Shown here: positions 8,424 to 14,824 of the stretch, piece after piece
How the letters are laid out: each line of letters starts with the position of its first letter
Numbering within the stretch: position 1 is the stretch's first letter
Origin: Acidobacteriota bacterium
GTDB taxonomy: Bacteria; Acidobacteriota; Blastocatellia; RBC074
Length of the DNA: 16,372 bases
Direction: 5' to 3'
NCBI GenBank assembly: GCA_013140935.1
Contig: JABFSD010000470.1
Location: 1-16,372 of the forward strand
Translations under genes and position numbers: made by a program
The notes under the pieces: generated by a model
What the model was told of the DNA's origin: nothing
Databases searched by the model: none
The model's input: only the letters and a program-made list of their open reading frames with translations

Positions 8424-10463
8424 TTACTTGTGAGTGAGATGACCTATGGTTGGGGCAGTGCCGTAAGCTAAATTATCGTATCGGAATTGTGTTTGGCTGG
8501 GGCCGTTGGTTACCTGTTTAGGCGCGCTTAAAATCAAAGGCACGGCTTGCGGTTCGTTGAAAGGTGGTGCAGACGTTCCCATGACCCGTTTTGCATAAAC
8601 ATTTGCTGATCCTGCATCGTCAGCCGGGGTGTGGTATTCAGTGGTAGTCGTGCGTAGAACCGTGGCACCCGGGGGCACGCTTAGTGGGATGCCGTAACTG
8701 TCGCGATTGACAGGTGAAGGATCAAACCAATCGTACTCAATGACTTGTTTTACATTTCCGTTGTAGTCATATTGATACTTTTTAGCGGACATTTTTACCG
8801 CCTGTCCACCTTCTTTCAGCGTCACGTACTCGGTGTCTACCACTGGGTTAAATGTGGTATGGCCATTTGGCCCAAGGCTCTGGCCACCGGTAAATTTCAT
8901 TCCTACCCAACGTCTTTCAGTGATTATTTTATCTGACTGATTGGTTCGATAGCTTAATCCCGCTAGCCCTACAGTGTTAGCAACACCTGAGCCGCCATAA
9001 CCGTAGTCATGAACATACGAGGCCTCAGTGGTGACAGCGCCATCTGGAGCTGTGACACTGCTACCAGTATAGCCAATTGCATAATTCCAAGTCTCCACTG
9101 GCAACCCGTCATGTTCCAATGATTTTGTGTATATACTATCCCTAGGGATGTCTTCCGCTGTCCCAATATAAGCTCCAACATCATTCGTGTAAGAATAGTT
9201 TACTTTTGCCCCCGAAGGCATGATCATCTGGCTTAACGACCCCCACCCTTTTGATGTCTGGTTAACTGGTTGGGGGAAGTTGCTAGTACAGTCAAGATAC
9301 CAATTCTCAGGCGAAGGAAGAGAAATTGTTTCATCTGAATTGTAACTAAAGGTGAATTTGCGTTGAGGCTCTCCCGGCTGTGTTTGCGGCAACAGAATTT
9401 CTCGCAAGACCTGAATATCGCTGCTCTCTAATAGCTCTTTTCGCTGGCAAGTTTGGTCAGGGCCGCTATAAGTCGTTTTCTCAAAAATCTTTCCAAACAC
9501 CGTGGTCGTGCCAAACGTCAGTTGAATACTTACCCAATTGCCACCAACCGCTTGATATTGAACGGTAATCTGATCGTTTAAACCGATCACTTTTCGAATT
9601 TCCCTTCCGGTGCGCTCATCTTGATAATGTGTCGTCGTTGTTGTTCCATTAGAGTCAGTAAAAATCAGGATACTATTTTGATTGGGAGTGGAAAGGGAGC
9701 TATTGCCTAAATTGGTATCTACGATTCTCTGCGTGCCATTAGCATATTGAATGACTTGCATTCCGTCTTTCATGTAAACTCGCCAGCTAATTGGCCCCGT
9801 ATTGTAAATATATGCCCAAAGAAAACTACCATCAGAAGAGTAGTATTTCATAGGGCTTCCGACACTGACCGGGTTAACATTATATAAGCCAAAAAGGAAG
9901 GTACGGTCACCGAAATTTGGCTGAAAATCAACCGGCTTTAGCTCATGAGTCGCGCCATCCGGCGCTGTGAAAATCACCTTCCACCAATTAAGACTTCCTT
10001 CTTGCGGGTCATTTATCCAATCCACATCGTCCCGACTTTCACGGTACTCCAAAGTATATATTCCCCCGACAATCCATCCGCTTTGAACACCGCTCTCCGC
10101 CTGTTGTGGAAGCTCTTCCATAAACCGGGCTTGTGCGCCTGCACTACCTTGTATTTTGTCTTTTCGCTTAACATCCCATCCTTTCGAGTTGTAAACCGCT
10201 TGAATTGTCCAGGAGAGGTTGCTCCCGCTCATGGGGGGAAGGGATGCCAACGGAATGGCAAGGTTGACGTTGCCGTTCGTTAAGCTAATTTTCTCAATAT
10301 CGGAGATGGTGTATGAATGACCTGGGGTCACCCCTCTGTCAGGGCGTGCTGCGCCGTTTTGAGCTTTTACTACCTGACTCACGGTAAGTAATACCAACAG
10401 CGCTGCGAGACGAACATTAACTGACCAGCAGTACAATCTTCTTGTTAAGGTTTGGGTATACAT
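8424..10463 (-). CDS. RHS/YD-repeat protein, N-terminal part with signal peptide (frameshift-truncated)
   Basis: This 679-aa ORF begins with a signal peptide: basic start, hydrophobic core AALLVLLTVSQVV and likely cleavage after VKA (residue 34). The protein should be exported. The segment HSYTISDIEKISLTNGNVNLAIPLASLPP is the N-terminal plug/shell start seen in large RHS proteins, and the rest is beta-rich (NYSYTNDVGAYIGT, YQYDYNGNVKQVIEYDW, FRYDNLAYGTAPTIGHLTHK). It stops at TAA just where the first YD repeats begin; only 10 bp separate it from the next ORF on the same strand. The +1 frame across the stop reads ...SLTSNWDNVANAWRTT, in register with the downstream ORF. A strong AAGGAG Shine-Dalgarno lies before the ATG at 10463. 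It follows the 288-aa gene by 11 bp, so the two are co-transcribed. The intact product would be about 2245 aa. Confidence 0.92.
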   Translation of the reverse strand: MYTQTLTRRLYCWSVNVRLAALLVLLTVSQVVKAQNGAARPDRGVTPGHSYTISDIEKISLTNGNVNLAIPLASLPPMSGSNLSWTIQAVYNSKGWDVKRKDKIQGSAGAQARFMEELPQQAESGVQSGWIVGGIYTLEYRESRDDVDWINDPQEGSLNWWKVIFTAPDGATHELKPVDFQPNFGDRTFLFGLYNVNPVSVGSPMKYYSSDGSFLWAYIYNTGPISWRVYMKDGMQVIQYANGTQRIVDTNLGNSSLSTPNQNSILIFTDSNGTTTTTHYQDERTGREIRKVIGLNDQITVQYQAVGGNWVSIQLTFGTTTVFGKIFEKTTYSGPDQTCQRKELLESSDIQVLREILLPQTQPGEPQRKFTFSYNSDETISLPSPENWYLDCTSNFPQPVNQTSKGWGSLSQMIMPSGAKVNYSYTNDVGAYIGTAEDIPRDSIYTKSLEHDGLPVETWNYAIGYTGSSVTAPDGAVTTEASYVHDYGYGGSGVANTVGLAGLSYRTNQSDKIITERRWVGMKFTGGQSLGPNGHTTFNPVVDTEYVTLKEGGQAVKMSAKKYQYDYNGNVKQVIEYDWFDPSPVNRDSYGIPLSVPPGATVLRTTTTEYHTPADDAGSANVYAKRVMGTSAPPFNEPQAVPLILSAPKQVTNGPSQTQFRYDNLAYGTAPTIGHLTHK

Positions 10464-10474
10464 GACAATCTCCT

Positions 10475-11341
10475 TTATTGTTTAGCGCTATGAGAAACGT
10501 TGGTGAGAGTAAACTCCATCACAACTTCGTTGCCCTTTTTCCAAGTGATCTTTCCGGGCGCCGCTTCTCCGTTTTGATTACTCCAGGAAGAGAATTCTGC
10601 TGTAATCGCACCATCAGCTTCTTGTGACACGACTTTATCTATTAAGCCGGTATTTACATTGGTGAAATACAAACGTGACAAGCTTTCTGGTTTGGCAATC
10701 TGGGTGGTAGGTCTTCTTGGGTTAACTGTAGGTTCTGTGACACGTATTATGTTCCAAATAGGGCCAGCATAGTTATTAGCAATTCCTGTAGGACGTACAT
10801 TTTTCGCCACTGTGAAATAACTTGCACCACGCAACTGAGCTAAGACGAACTGGTCTGGGCTGTCGAGTGCAAGCCGCTCGACTAATTTTCGTAGAGTGCC
10901 TGTAATAGCATTTGAACCTGAACGCGCACCCTCTTGCCCACTCCACGTAAGTGATGCTTGATTGCCATTCAAAAGAATCGCTATTCGCTCGTCGTCATCA
11001 TCCTGGCTTCGTACCATGCGAACCTGATAACGTTCAGTTCCTATAACGGCGGAACCTATAATGGTTGCTACTTCACGCCCGGATTGCGAAAAACGCTGTC
11101 CTATCAGACGGCGAAATTTATCGGCTTGAGGCTGGAGCGCCAGCCGACCCAACATACGATCACGCCCTTGAGGCATTTGTTGGGATTGTAAGGAAGGGAC
11201 TGCCTTACTTGCACTTGAGTTGGAATATCTACGCATTGCCACAGTCACTGCTAGCCCTGGAATTGCGACAAATAAGCCCAGCCACATTACTATGGGTAGC
11301 CGACGTGAAATTAGCCTCGGAAAAATTATTTTTAACAGCAT
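10475..11341 (-). CDS. Membrane-anchored hypothetical protein, first gene of the RHS operon
   Basis: I do not recognise a named family for this 288-aa protein. Residues 17-36 (IVMWLGLFVAIPGLAVTVAM) form one uncleaved signal anchor, and the rest should lie outside the cytoplasm. The extracytoplasmic part contains VATIIGSAVIGTERYQVRMVRSQDDDD and a C-terminal beta-rich segment (LYFTNVNTGLIDKVVSQE, KITWKKGNEVVMEFTLTNVS). These strands recall LolA/LolB-like or outer-membrane-lipoprotein-sorting folds, but this is only a resemblance. An AAGGAA Shine-Dalgarno lies about 8 nt before the ATG at 11341. The 11-bp gap to the RHS N-terminal ORF makes co-transcription almost certain, so it may help export, fold or anchor the RHS protein. 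Confidence 0.82.
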   Translation of the reverse strand: MLLKIIFPRLISRRLPIVMWLGLFVAIPGLAVTVAMRRYSNSSASKAVPSLQSQQMPQGRDRMLGRLALQPQADKFRRLIGQRFSQSGREVATIIGSAVIGTERYQVRMVRSQDDDDERIAILLNGNQASLTWSGQEGARSGSNAITGTLRKLVERLALDSPDQFVLAQLRGASYFTVAKNVRPTGIANNYAGPIWNIIRVTEPTVNPRRPTTQIAKPESLSRLYFTNVNTGLIDKVVSQEADGAITAEFSSWSNQNGEAAPGKITWKKGNEVVMEFTLTNVSHSAKQ

Positions 11342-11607
11342 AAGATATTCCTTTTTGTAGCAAGATTATTTCTTTAATCATTGCCTTTGTTATTACTTAC
11401 GCATACTTGAGTCTTTTGTGTCCCCGTTTCACTCAACGCCAACGTGTAAGCCGAATGAGTGGGTTGCGATGTATGGGTTCAGGCACACCTAGACTTCACT
11501 ACGGAAGTGGTAATGAAAAGATTTGATTTTGGCTGGGTTTGACGGTAGGATGAATAACGTCACTAATGCATCCAGTGCTGTCAAAACCAGCATGCGATGT
11601 TAAGTGC

Positions 11608-11650
11608 AAACCCTGTTTCTACCTGCAAGTAGCAATAGGGTTTTTATTTT
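11608..11650 (+). terminator. Rho-independent terminator-like hairpin, plus strand
   Basis: AAACCCT (11608-11614) pairs with AGGGTTT (11637-11643), with an inner CTAC/GTAG stem. The stem runs into TTTTTATTTT at 11641. The T-run is on the plus strand only, yet no plus-strand gene is visible before it. It could end a small RNA or stop antisense transcription toward the regulator. Confidence 0.6.
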
Positions 11651-11911
11651 ACATAACAATTCTTCGTAATCCGGCTGCTCCGCCGGTAAAGACCATTATG
11701 TAACGACACAGCTACTACCGAGATCTACTCCTCGCAATTTCGCTCCAGGTAAGCCGCCGTTGTTGGAACTCAGCGTAAAATTCAGTGAGTCAATTATTGT
11801 GAGCAAGCCATTCGTTCTCTTTCAGGCAACGGGGAGAACGGAATGGGTAATTCAGCAAAGGAAGCTCGCCTGATTCTGCGGGGAAGAGTGGGGAAAGCGT
11901 CCTTAACCAAA

Positions 11912-12048
11912 GTGACAACTGCCGTAAGCAACAGCCGCCATTCGCCCGAATGAGGGTGTCACCTAACGATTATTTTTTAATTCGATGGGGCAAGCCCCAC
12001 ATTACTCCTGCCGTTGCGCTGAAAAAGCGCGTCAGCAAGAATCGAATT
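11912..12048. other. Cluster of predicted stems, possible structured RNA or cruciform DNA
   Basis: Several perfect short stems occur in order: GTGAC (11912) with GTCAC (11958), enclosing CATTC/GAATG with loop GCCC (11939-11952). Then AATTCGAT (11979-11986) pairs with ATCGAATT (12041-12048). This outer stem encloses TGGGG/CCCCA with loop CAAG (11986-11999; the first T is shared with the outer stem in this drawing) and GCGCT/AGCGC with loop GAAAA (12016-12030). The last 70 nt would draw as a three-way junction. No known RNA class is recognised. Confidence 0.35.
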
Positions 12049-12149
12049 TGTTACTCAATTACGTGACAAAGAGTAACTCAACCCGCTCCCGGAATATAGG
12101 CGTCGTTTTCATGAAGATAGGGTCGGATTTCATGATTTTTGTCAGTATT

Positions 12150-12171
12150 TGTCCTACACGGCTGTAGGACA
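12150..12171. terminator. Perfect 9-bp hairpin over the stop codon of the AraC-type gene
   Basis: TGTCCTACA (12150-12158) and TGTAGGACA (12163-12171) form a perfect 9-bp stem with a four-base loop. The regulator's TAG stop lies inside it. TTTT follows on the plus strand only, so as a terminator it is better placed for plus-strand RNA. For the regulator's own transcript it may act as a 3' stabilising stem. Confidence 0.45.
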
Positions 12172-12567
12172 TTTTCCCTGCAGGCATAACTTCCGAAATG
12201 CGCCGGGAGCCATGTGGTACATGGCTTTGAAATCCCGGTAGAAGCGTTTGCGGTCACGCAGCCCCACGCGCGTCATGACTTCCTGGATGGTAAGGAATTC
12301 GGTGGCCAAGAGATCGTGCGCGGCTTTTACTCGGATTTCCTGATGGAATTTTTCCAGCGGTTTCTTTGCGAGTTGGCTGAAACGCGCCTGCATGTAGGGG
12401 ACCGAAAGATTGGCCTCCTTCGCCAGTTCTTCGAGGGGGAAATCGCGGGCAAGGTCGCTTTGCAGTTTGACGATGACGGCCAGAATGCGGCGGTCTTCGA
12501 TGGGTGGCAAAGTCAGTTTGAACGGAGTGGTGGAATCAAGTGGATTGGATGTTGAATTGACAGGCAT
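12154..12567 (-). CDS. Short AraC-family DNA-binding regulator
   Basis: This protein should bind DNA through the double helix-turn-helix of the AraC/XylS family. The first HTH is FPLEELAKEANLSVPYMQARFSQ. The second, with the family signature, is LTIQEVMTRVGLRDRKRFYR followed by DFKAMYHMAPGAFR, close to the usual I-x-E-I-A-x-x-V-G-F ... F-K-x-x-x-G-x-x-P-x-x-Y-R pattern. The frame is open farther upstream (GTG at 12669), but ATG 12567 has AAAGGGA about 9 nt before it and begins just ahead of the domain. I prefer this 137-aa form. There is no ligand-binding domain, so its activity is probably set by its amount or by a partner. It lies 812 bp upstream of the RHS operon on the same strand, and a pentanucleotide repeat tract stands 186 bp upstream of its start. 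Confidence 0.85.
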   Translation of the reverse strand: MPVNSTSNPLDSTTPFKLTLPPIEDRRILAVIVKLQSDLARDFPLEELAKEANLSVPYMQARFSQLAKKPLEKFHQEIRVKAAHDLLATEFLTIQEVMTRVGLRDRKRFYRDFKAMYHMAPGAFRKLCLQGKCPTAV

Positions 12568-12641
12568 AAGATAGTCCCTTTCTGAAGCGCCGCATGGGGC
12601 GCGATGGTTGATGGGGCACAAGTGAAGCGGAGAGCTATTAA

Positions 12642-12664
12642 CCAACGGACAGCAAGACCGTTGG
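12642..12664. promoter_or_regulatory. 7-bp inverted repeat upstream of the AraC-type gene
   Basis: CCAACGG (12642-12648) and CCGTTGG (12658-12664) form a perfect 7-bp dyad with a 9-nt spacer, between the pentamer tract and the preferred ATG at 12567. It could be an operator, perhaps for self-regulation, or a leader-RNA stem. Confidence 0.4.
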
Positions 12665-12752
12665 GTCACGAAGTGTTGCGCCGGGGCGGTTCAAGTCGCG
12701 GCGCGATTATTTTTGCCCGGTTGGTCAGGCAAGGGGGAAGTGGCATCGCACT

Positions 12753-12879
12753 TGCGGTGCGGTGCGGTGCGGTGCGGTGCGGTGCGGTGCGGTGCGGTGC
12801 GGTGCGGTGCGGTGCGGTGCGGTGCGGTGCGGTGCGGTGCGGTGCGGTGCGGTGCGGTGCGGTGCGGTGCGGTGCGGTG
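12753..12879. repeat. Perfect pentanucleotide tandem repeat (TGCGG)25
   Basis: The pentamer TGCGG repeats without any mismatch from 12753 to 12877, followed by two bases of the next unit: 25 full copies, 127 bp. The tract is GC-rich, and its plus strand has regularly spaced GG pairs that could form two-layer quadruplexes. Five is not a multiple of three, but no real gene reads through it, so length changes would act on spacing or structure upstream of the AraC-type gene. Such perfect tracts change length easily by slippage. Confidence 0.98.
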
Positions 12880-13315
12880 ACAGTTGGCACGTCCGAGAGC
12901 GAAGCGAGATGGCGAAGCGTCATGATTACAGACCTCCAGATTGGTTAGGCATCAAAGCTGAATCCAGCGCGAAGAGGAAAAGGCAACGTTGAGGGAGAAT
13001 CAGTCTGTCGTTAGTAGTGACGGGCGCAGTTTACGACAAGGCAACGGCTTAAAAAAAGGGGTGGTGACAAAATTAATGTTGCGCATTTGTCGGAGGTTCG
13101 ATAGGTCATCGTTTTTTCATGCTTTCGTTGGTGCTTTTACCGAAGCCTGTGTATTCTGCGGCCTGCCTTGAAAGGCCGTTCGTCGGTGTGGTGATAAAAG
13201 CCGCCTGCGAATCGTTCAGCCCCAACTCACTGTAACCCTGTTTTCTGCAACAACCTCGGAGGTTATCGCCATGCGTTTGAAAAGTTGATCAGCTTATTTG
13301 CAGGGGAGGGAAATT
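12880..13315. other. Intergenic region without a recognisable gene
   Basis: No supported gene is seen on either strand. Small stems are CGGCCT/AGGCCG (13159-13164 and 13173-13178) and the compact dyad AACCTC-G-GAGGTT (13252-13264), the latter about 50 bp before the small ORF at 13316 and thus a possible operator for it. Confidence 0.5.
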
Positions 13316-13417
13316 ATGAACCTTTTTCAACAGAGGGCAGACATAAATCTTAATTCGATAAGTGTTCGGCATGGAGCGGCACCTAATTCAGATAATTTTC
13401 AAGAACTCGGTAGCTGA
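13316..13417 (+). CDS. Candidate small ORF (33 aa) with a strong ribosome binding site
   Basis: The ATG at 13316 follows the purine-rich sequence AGGGGAGGG (13302-13310) with five bases between, one of the best Shine-Dalgarno placements in the window. The ORF encodes 33 residues starting MNLFQQRADINLNSISVRHG and ending in QELGS. It has no membrane segment or signal peptide, and I recognise no family. It could be a leader peptide, a small free-standing protein, or the remnant of a longer gene whose downstream part is lost. Only the ribosome binding site and the start support it. Confidence 0.4.
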   Translation: MNLFQQRADINLNSISVRHGAAPNSDNFQELGS

Positions 13418-13596
13418 ATATTAAGAGATATATGCGAGCCTAGAACGACTGCGAAGAATTAATAGATTGTCACAGGAGCAACCGATATCAATACGGACAC
13501 GCTGATAGCTTTCATGCACAGATGCTGAAATGATTTCCGCATTAGATAGAGCTATCGAAAATTTTCTCGCAAAAGACAAGTGAGACGTATCTACTA

Positions 13597-14187
13597 ATGA
13601 AAGATAAACGAATCCAGGGGGCTGTATTACTGTTGCTCATTAGTGGGCCAGTTTTTTTGCATGTGTATTTATCCCTACGGTTTTCATACTATGAAAAACT
13701 GGTCGTTGAGTACGAATGTCTGGCCAAAGAGTGCAGTGCTGATTTCGATGGTGACGGGATAAAGGGGAGGCTGCTGATTCTTATTGGCGTTCCCAAGGAG
13801 AATAGCGATGAGTCCTACCTATCAGTGATTGACGGAAATAAAGAAATACTGAGACTCAGATATAAATACATTGATGCGACTTTTCGTACTCATGTGGCAA
13901 TCGTCAATGCAAATCAAGGCGCTAAGCTGGTTGTCTTTGATGGAACAAGACGTGCAAATGAACCATTACGCTCTGTATACCAATTCAATGGTAATAAAAT
14001 GGTAGAAGTTTCAGGTACAACCTTAGAGGGTGAAATTCTGTCTGCAATGTTTGCACACGACGATGCTGGAACTTGGAATGTATGGGCAATATATCGAACC
14101 TTTTATCGTCGGATATATGCAGCGTACTATTTCTGTGCTGGCTTAGCGATTTTAGTGCTATTGAGAAAAAAGGCACCGAGTCAGTAA
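13597..14187 (+). CDS. Hypothetical protein with N- and C-terminal membrane segments
   Basis: I do not recognise this 196-aa protein. Residues 8-27 (GAVLLLLISGPVFLHVYLSL) and about 172-189 (IYAAYYFCAGLAILVLL) are membrane helices. The ~140 residues between them should lie on one side of the membrane, probably outside. Near the start of that domain is DFDGDGIKG (Asp49, Asp51, Asp53), a D-x-D-x-D-G calcium-loop-like motif, followed by strand-rich sequence (RLLILIGVP, YLSVIDGNKEIL, AKLVVFDGT, SVYQFNGNKMVEVSG) that resembles FG-GAP/VCBS-type repeats. The start has a weak ribosome binding site (GTGAGA at -16). Base composition is AT-rich, unlike infB, which suggests acquired DNA. It converges with the DUF6155-like gene. 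Confidence 0.75.
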   Translation: MKDKRIQGAVLLLLISGPVFLHVYLSLRFSYYEKLVVEYECLAKECSADFDGDGIKGRLLILIGVPKENSDESYLSVIDGNKEILRLRYKYIDATFRTHVAIVNANQGAKLVVFDGTRRANEPLRSVYQFNGNKMVEVSGTTLEGEILSAMFAHDDAGTWNVWAIYRTFYRRIYAAYYFCAGLAILVLLRKKAPSQ

Positions 14188-14252
14188 CGGACTGTGCTTT
14201 CAATATTCTCAAACCCGGCAGGGCGGTGGCTGAGAGGGGGCATACCTTCGAC

Positions 14253-14624
14253 TTAGGATAAATACGTTCGATAAACATTGCTGAGTTGGTCGCGGAATCC
14301 ATATCCCGAGTCACTTGACCGAGTGACAATTCCTCGGCTTCTGTCGTTAAACACCTCCTGCAATCCGTGTTCGATGATCAGTTTCACGGCATCTTCATAA
14401 ACGGTTTCGCCGCTGTCATAAAACGGCTGTTTGATGTCGCCATAAGAGTTGATGAACTTCACGCCCATCTCCACATAAAACAGCATCACGTCAATTGACG
14501 AAGCCGGATTTCGGCAAATCTTCCGGCAATCGGCGATGGCTTTTTTGACGGCTGACAAATTGAGTTTCCCGAAGCCGCGTGCCGGGAAGAATTCTTTTTC
14601 GATCAGCGCCTTATATTTTTCCAC
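14253..14624 (-). CDS. DUF6155-like protein, C-terminal fragment (frameshifted gene)
   Basis: The function of this family is not known to me. The pattern EKYKALIEKEFFPARG, then LSAVKKAIADCRKI, SSIDVMLFYVEMGVKFINSYGDI, FYDSGETVYEDAVKLIIEHGL and FRDQLSNVYRTYLS resembles DUF6155 proteins as I remember them. The ATG-initiated form (123 aa) is artificial: the same frame runs upstream through IITKLDPAGDEQVV. The normal N-terminal sequence (GKIDSVQDHYQ) sits in another frame that joins at about 14655. The gene therefore looks broken by one extra base or two missing bases. Its 3' end faces the 196-aa gene and its 5' end abuts the promoter of the hydrolase gene. Confidence 0.65.
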   Translation of the reverse strand: MEKYKALIEKEFFPARGFGKLNLSAVKKAIADCRKICRNPASSIDVMLFYVEMGVKFINSYGDIKQPFYDSGETVYEDAVKLIIEHGLQEVFNDRSRGIVTRSSDSGYGFRDQLSNVYRTYLS

Positions 14625-14654
14625 GACCTGCTCGTCGCCAGCGGGATCGAGCTT

Positions 14655-14793
14655 GGTAATGATCCTGCACCGAATCTATCTTGCCGAATAAGGCTGCAAG
14701 GTCGTTGATCAACTTCGTCACGATGGAGCTGGCAAGTCCGCCCACATTGTCAGCGTAAGCATTCAGTAATAAAGTGCGCTCTCTCGCAGGCAA
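14655..14793 (-). pseudogene. N-terminal fragment of the DUF6155-like gene, out of frame with its remainder
   Basis: This frame reads [17 protein letters not shown] ... LINDLAALFGKIDSVQDHY and then runs into nonfamily sequence. Skipping base 14655 gives DHY-KLDPAGDEQVVEKYK, continuing the family pattern. A TAG just upstream of the TTG at 14793 leaves only weak start codons, so the N-terminus may also be shortened. Confidence 0.6.
14747..14775 (+). promoter_or_regulatory. Sigma-70-like promoter for the secreted hydrolase
   Basis: TTGTCA (14747-14752, five of six to TTGACA) and TAAAGT (14770-14775, four of six to TATAAT) are exactly 17 bp apart. Transcription would start near 14782, giving a leader of about 43 nt that contains AGGAGG before the ATG at 14825. 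It overlaps the 5' end of the broken DUF6155-like gene. Confidence 0.6.
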
Positions 14794-14824
14794 AACCTAC
14801 ACAACCTTTTCAGGAGGCACACAG

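Larger units (their letters stand above)
11342..12149. other. 808-bp intergenic region between the RHS operon and the AraC-type regulator
   Basis: No convincing gene is visible on either strand. The segment must hold the promoter of the minus-strand RHS operon next to 11341, but I see no clear -35/-10 pair there. It contains a plus-strand terminator-like hairpin (11608-11650), a small GC stem (CCGGC 11671-11675 with GCCGG 11682-11686), and a run of predicted stems at 11912-12048, listed separately. Confidence 0.6.

Noticed and set aside
11985..12167. 60-aa plus-strand frame over the stem cluster and regulator end
   Set aside because: No ribosome binding site or recognisable features; it covers predicted stems and runs into the 3' end of the regulator.
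12753..12879. Could the tract be a CRISPR array?
   Set aside because: The unit is five bases with no spacers; it is a microsatellite.
12604..12992. Open frames on both strands through the pentamer tract, giving repeated AVRCG or APHRT peptides
   Set aside because: A perfect 5-nt repeat without a stop is open in all its frames by construction. These frames have no ribosome binding site, family similarity or sensible ends.
12989..13171. 60-aa plus-strand frame after the pentamer tract
   Set aside because: It starts at TTG without a convincing ribosome binding site and has no family similarity.
13425..13505. Open stretch reading LERLRRINRLSQEQ, resembling the start of an XRE-type helix-turn-helix
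   Set aside because: Only 26 codons between stops, no start codon and no continuation of the domain; at most a decayed remnant.
13530..13583. 17-codon frame MISALDRAIENFLAKDK just before the 196-aa gene
   Set aside because: No Shine-Dalgarno and too short to judge.
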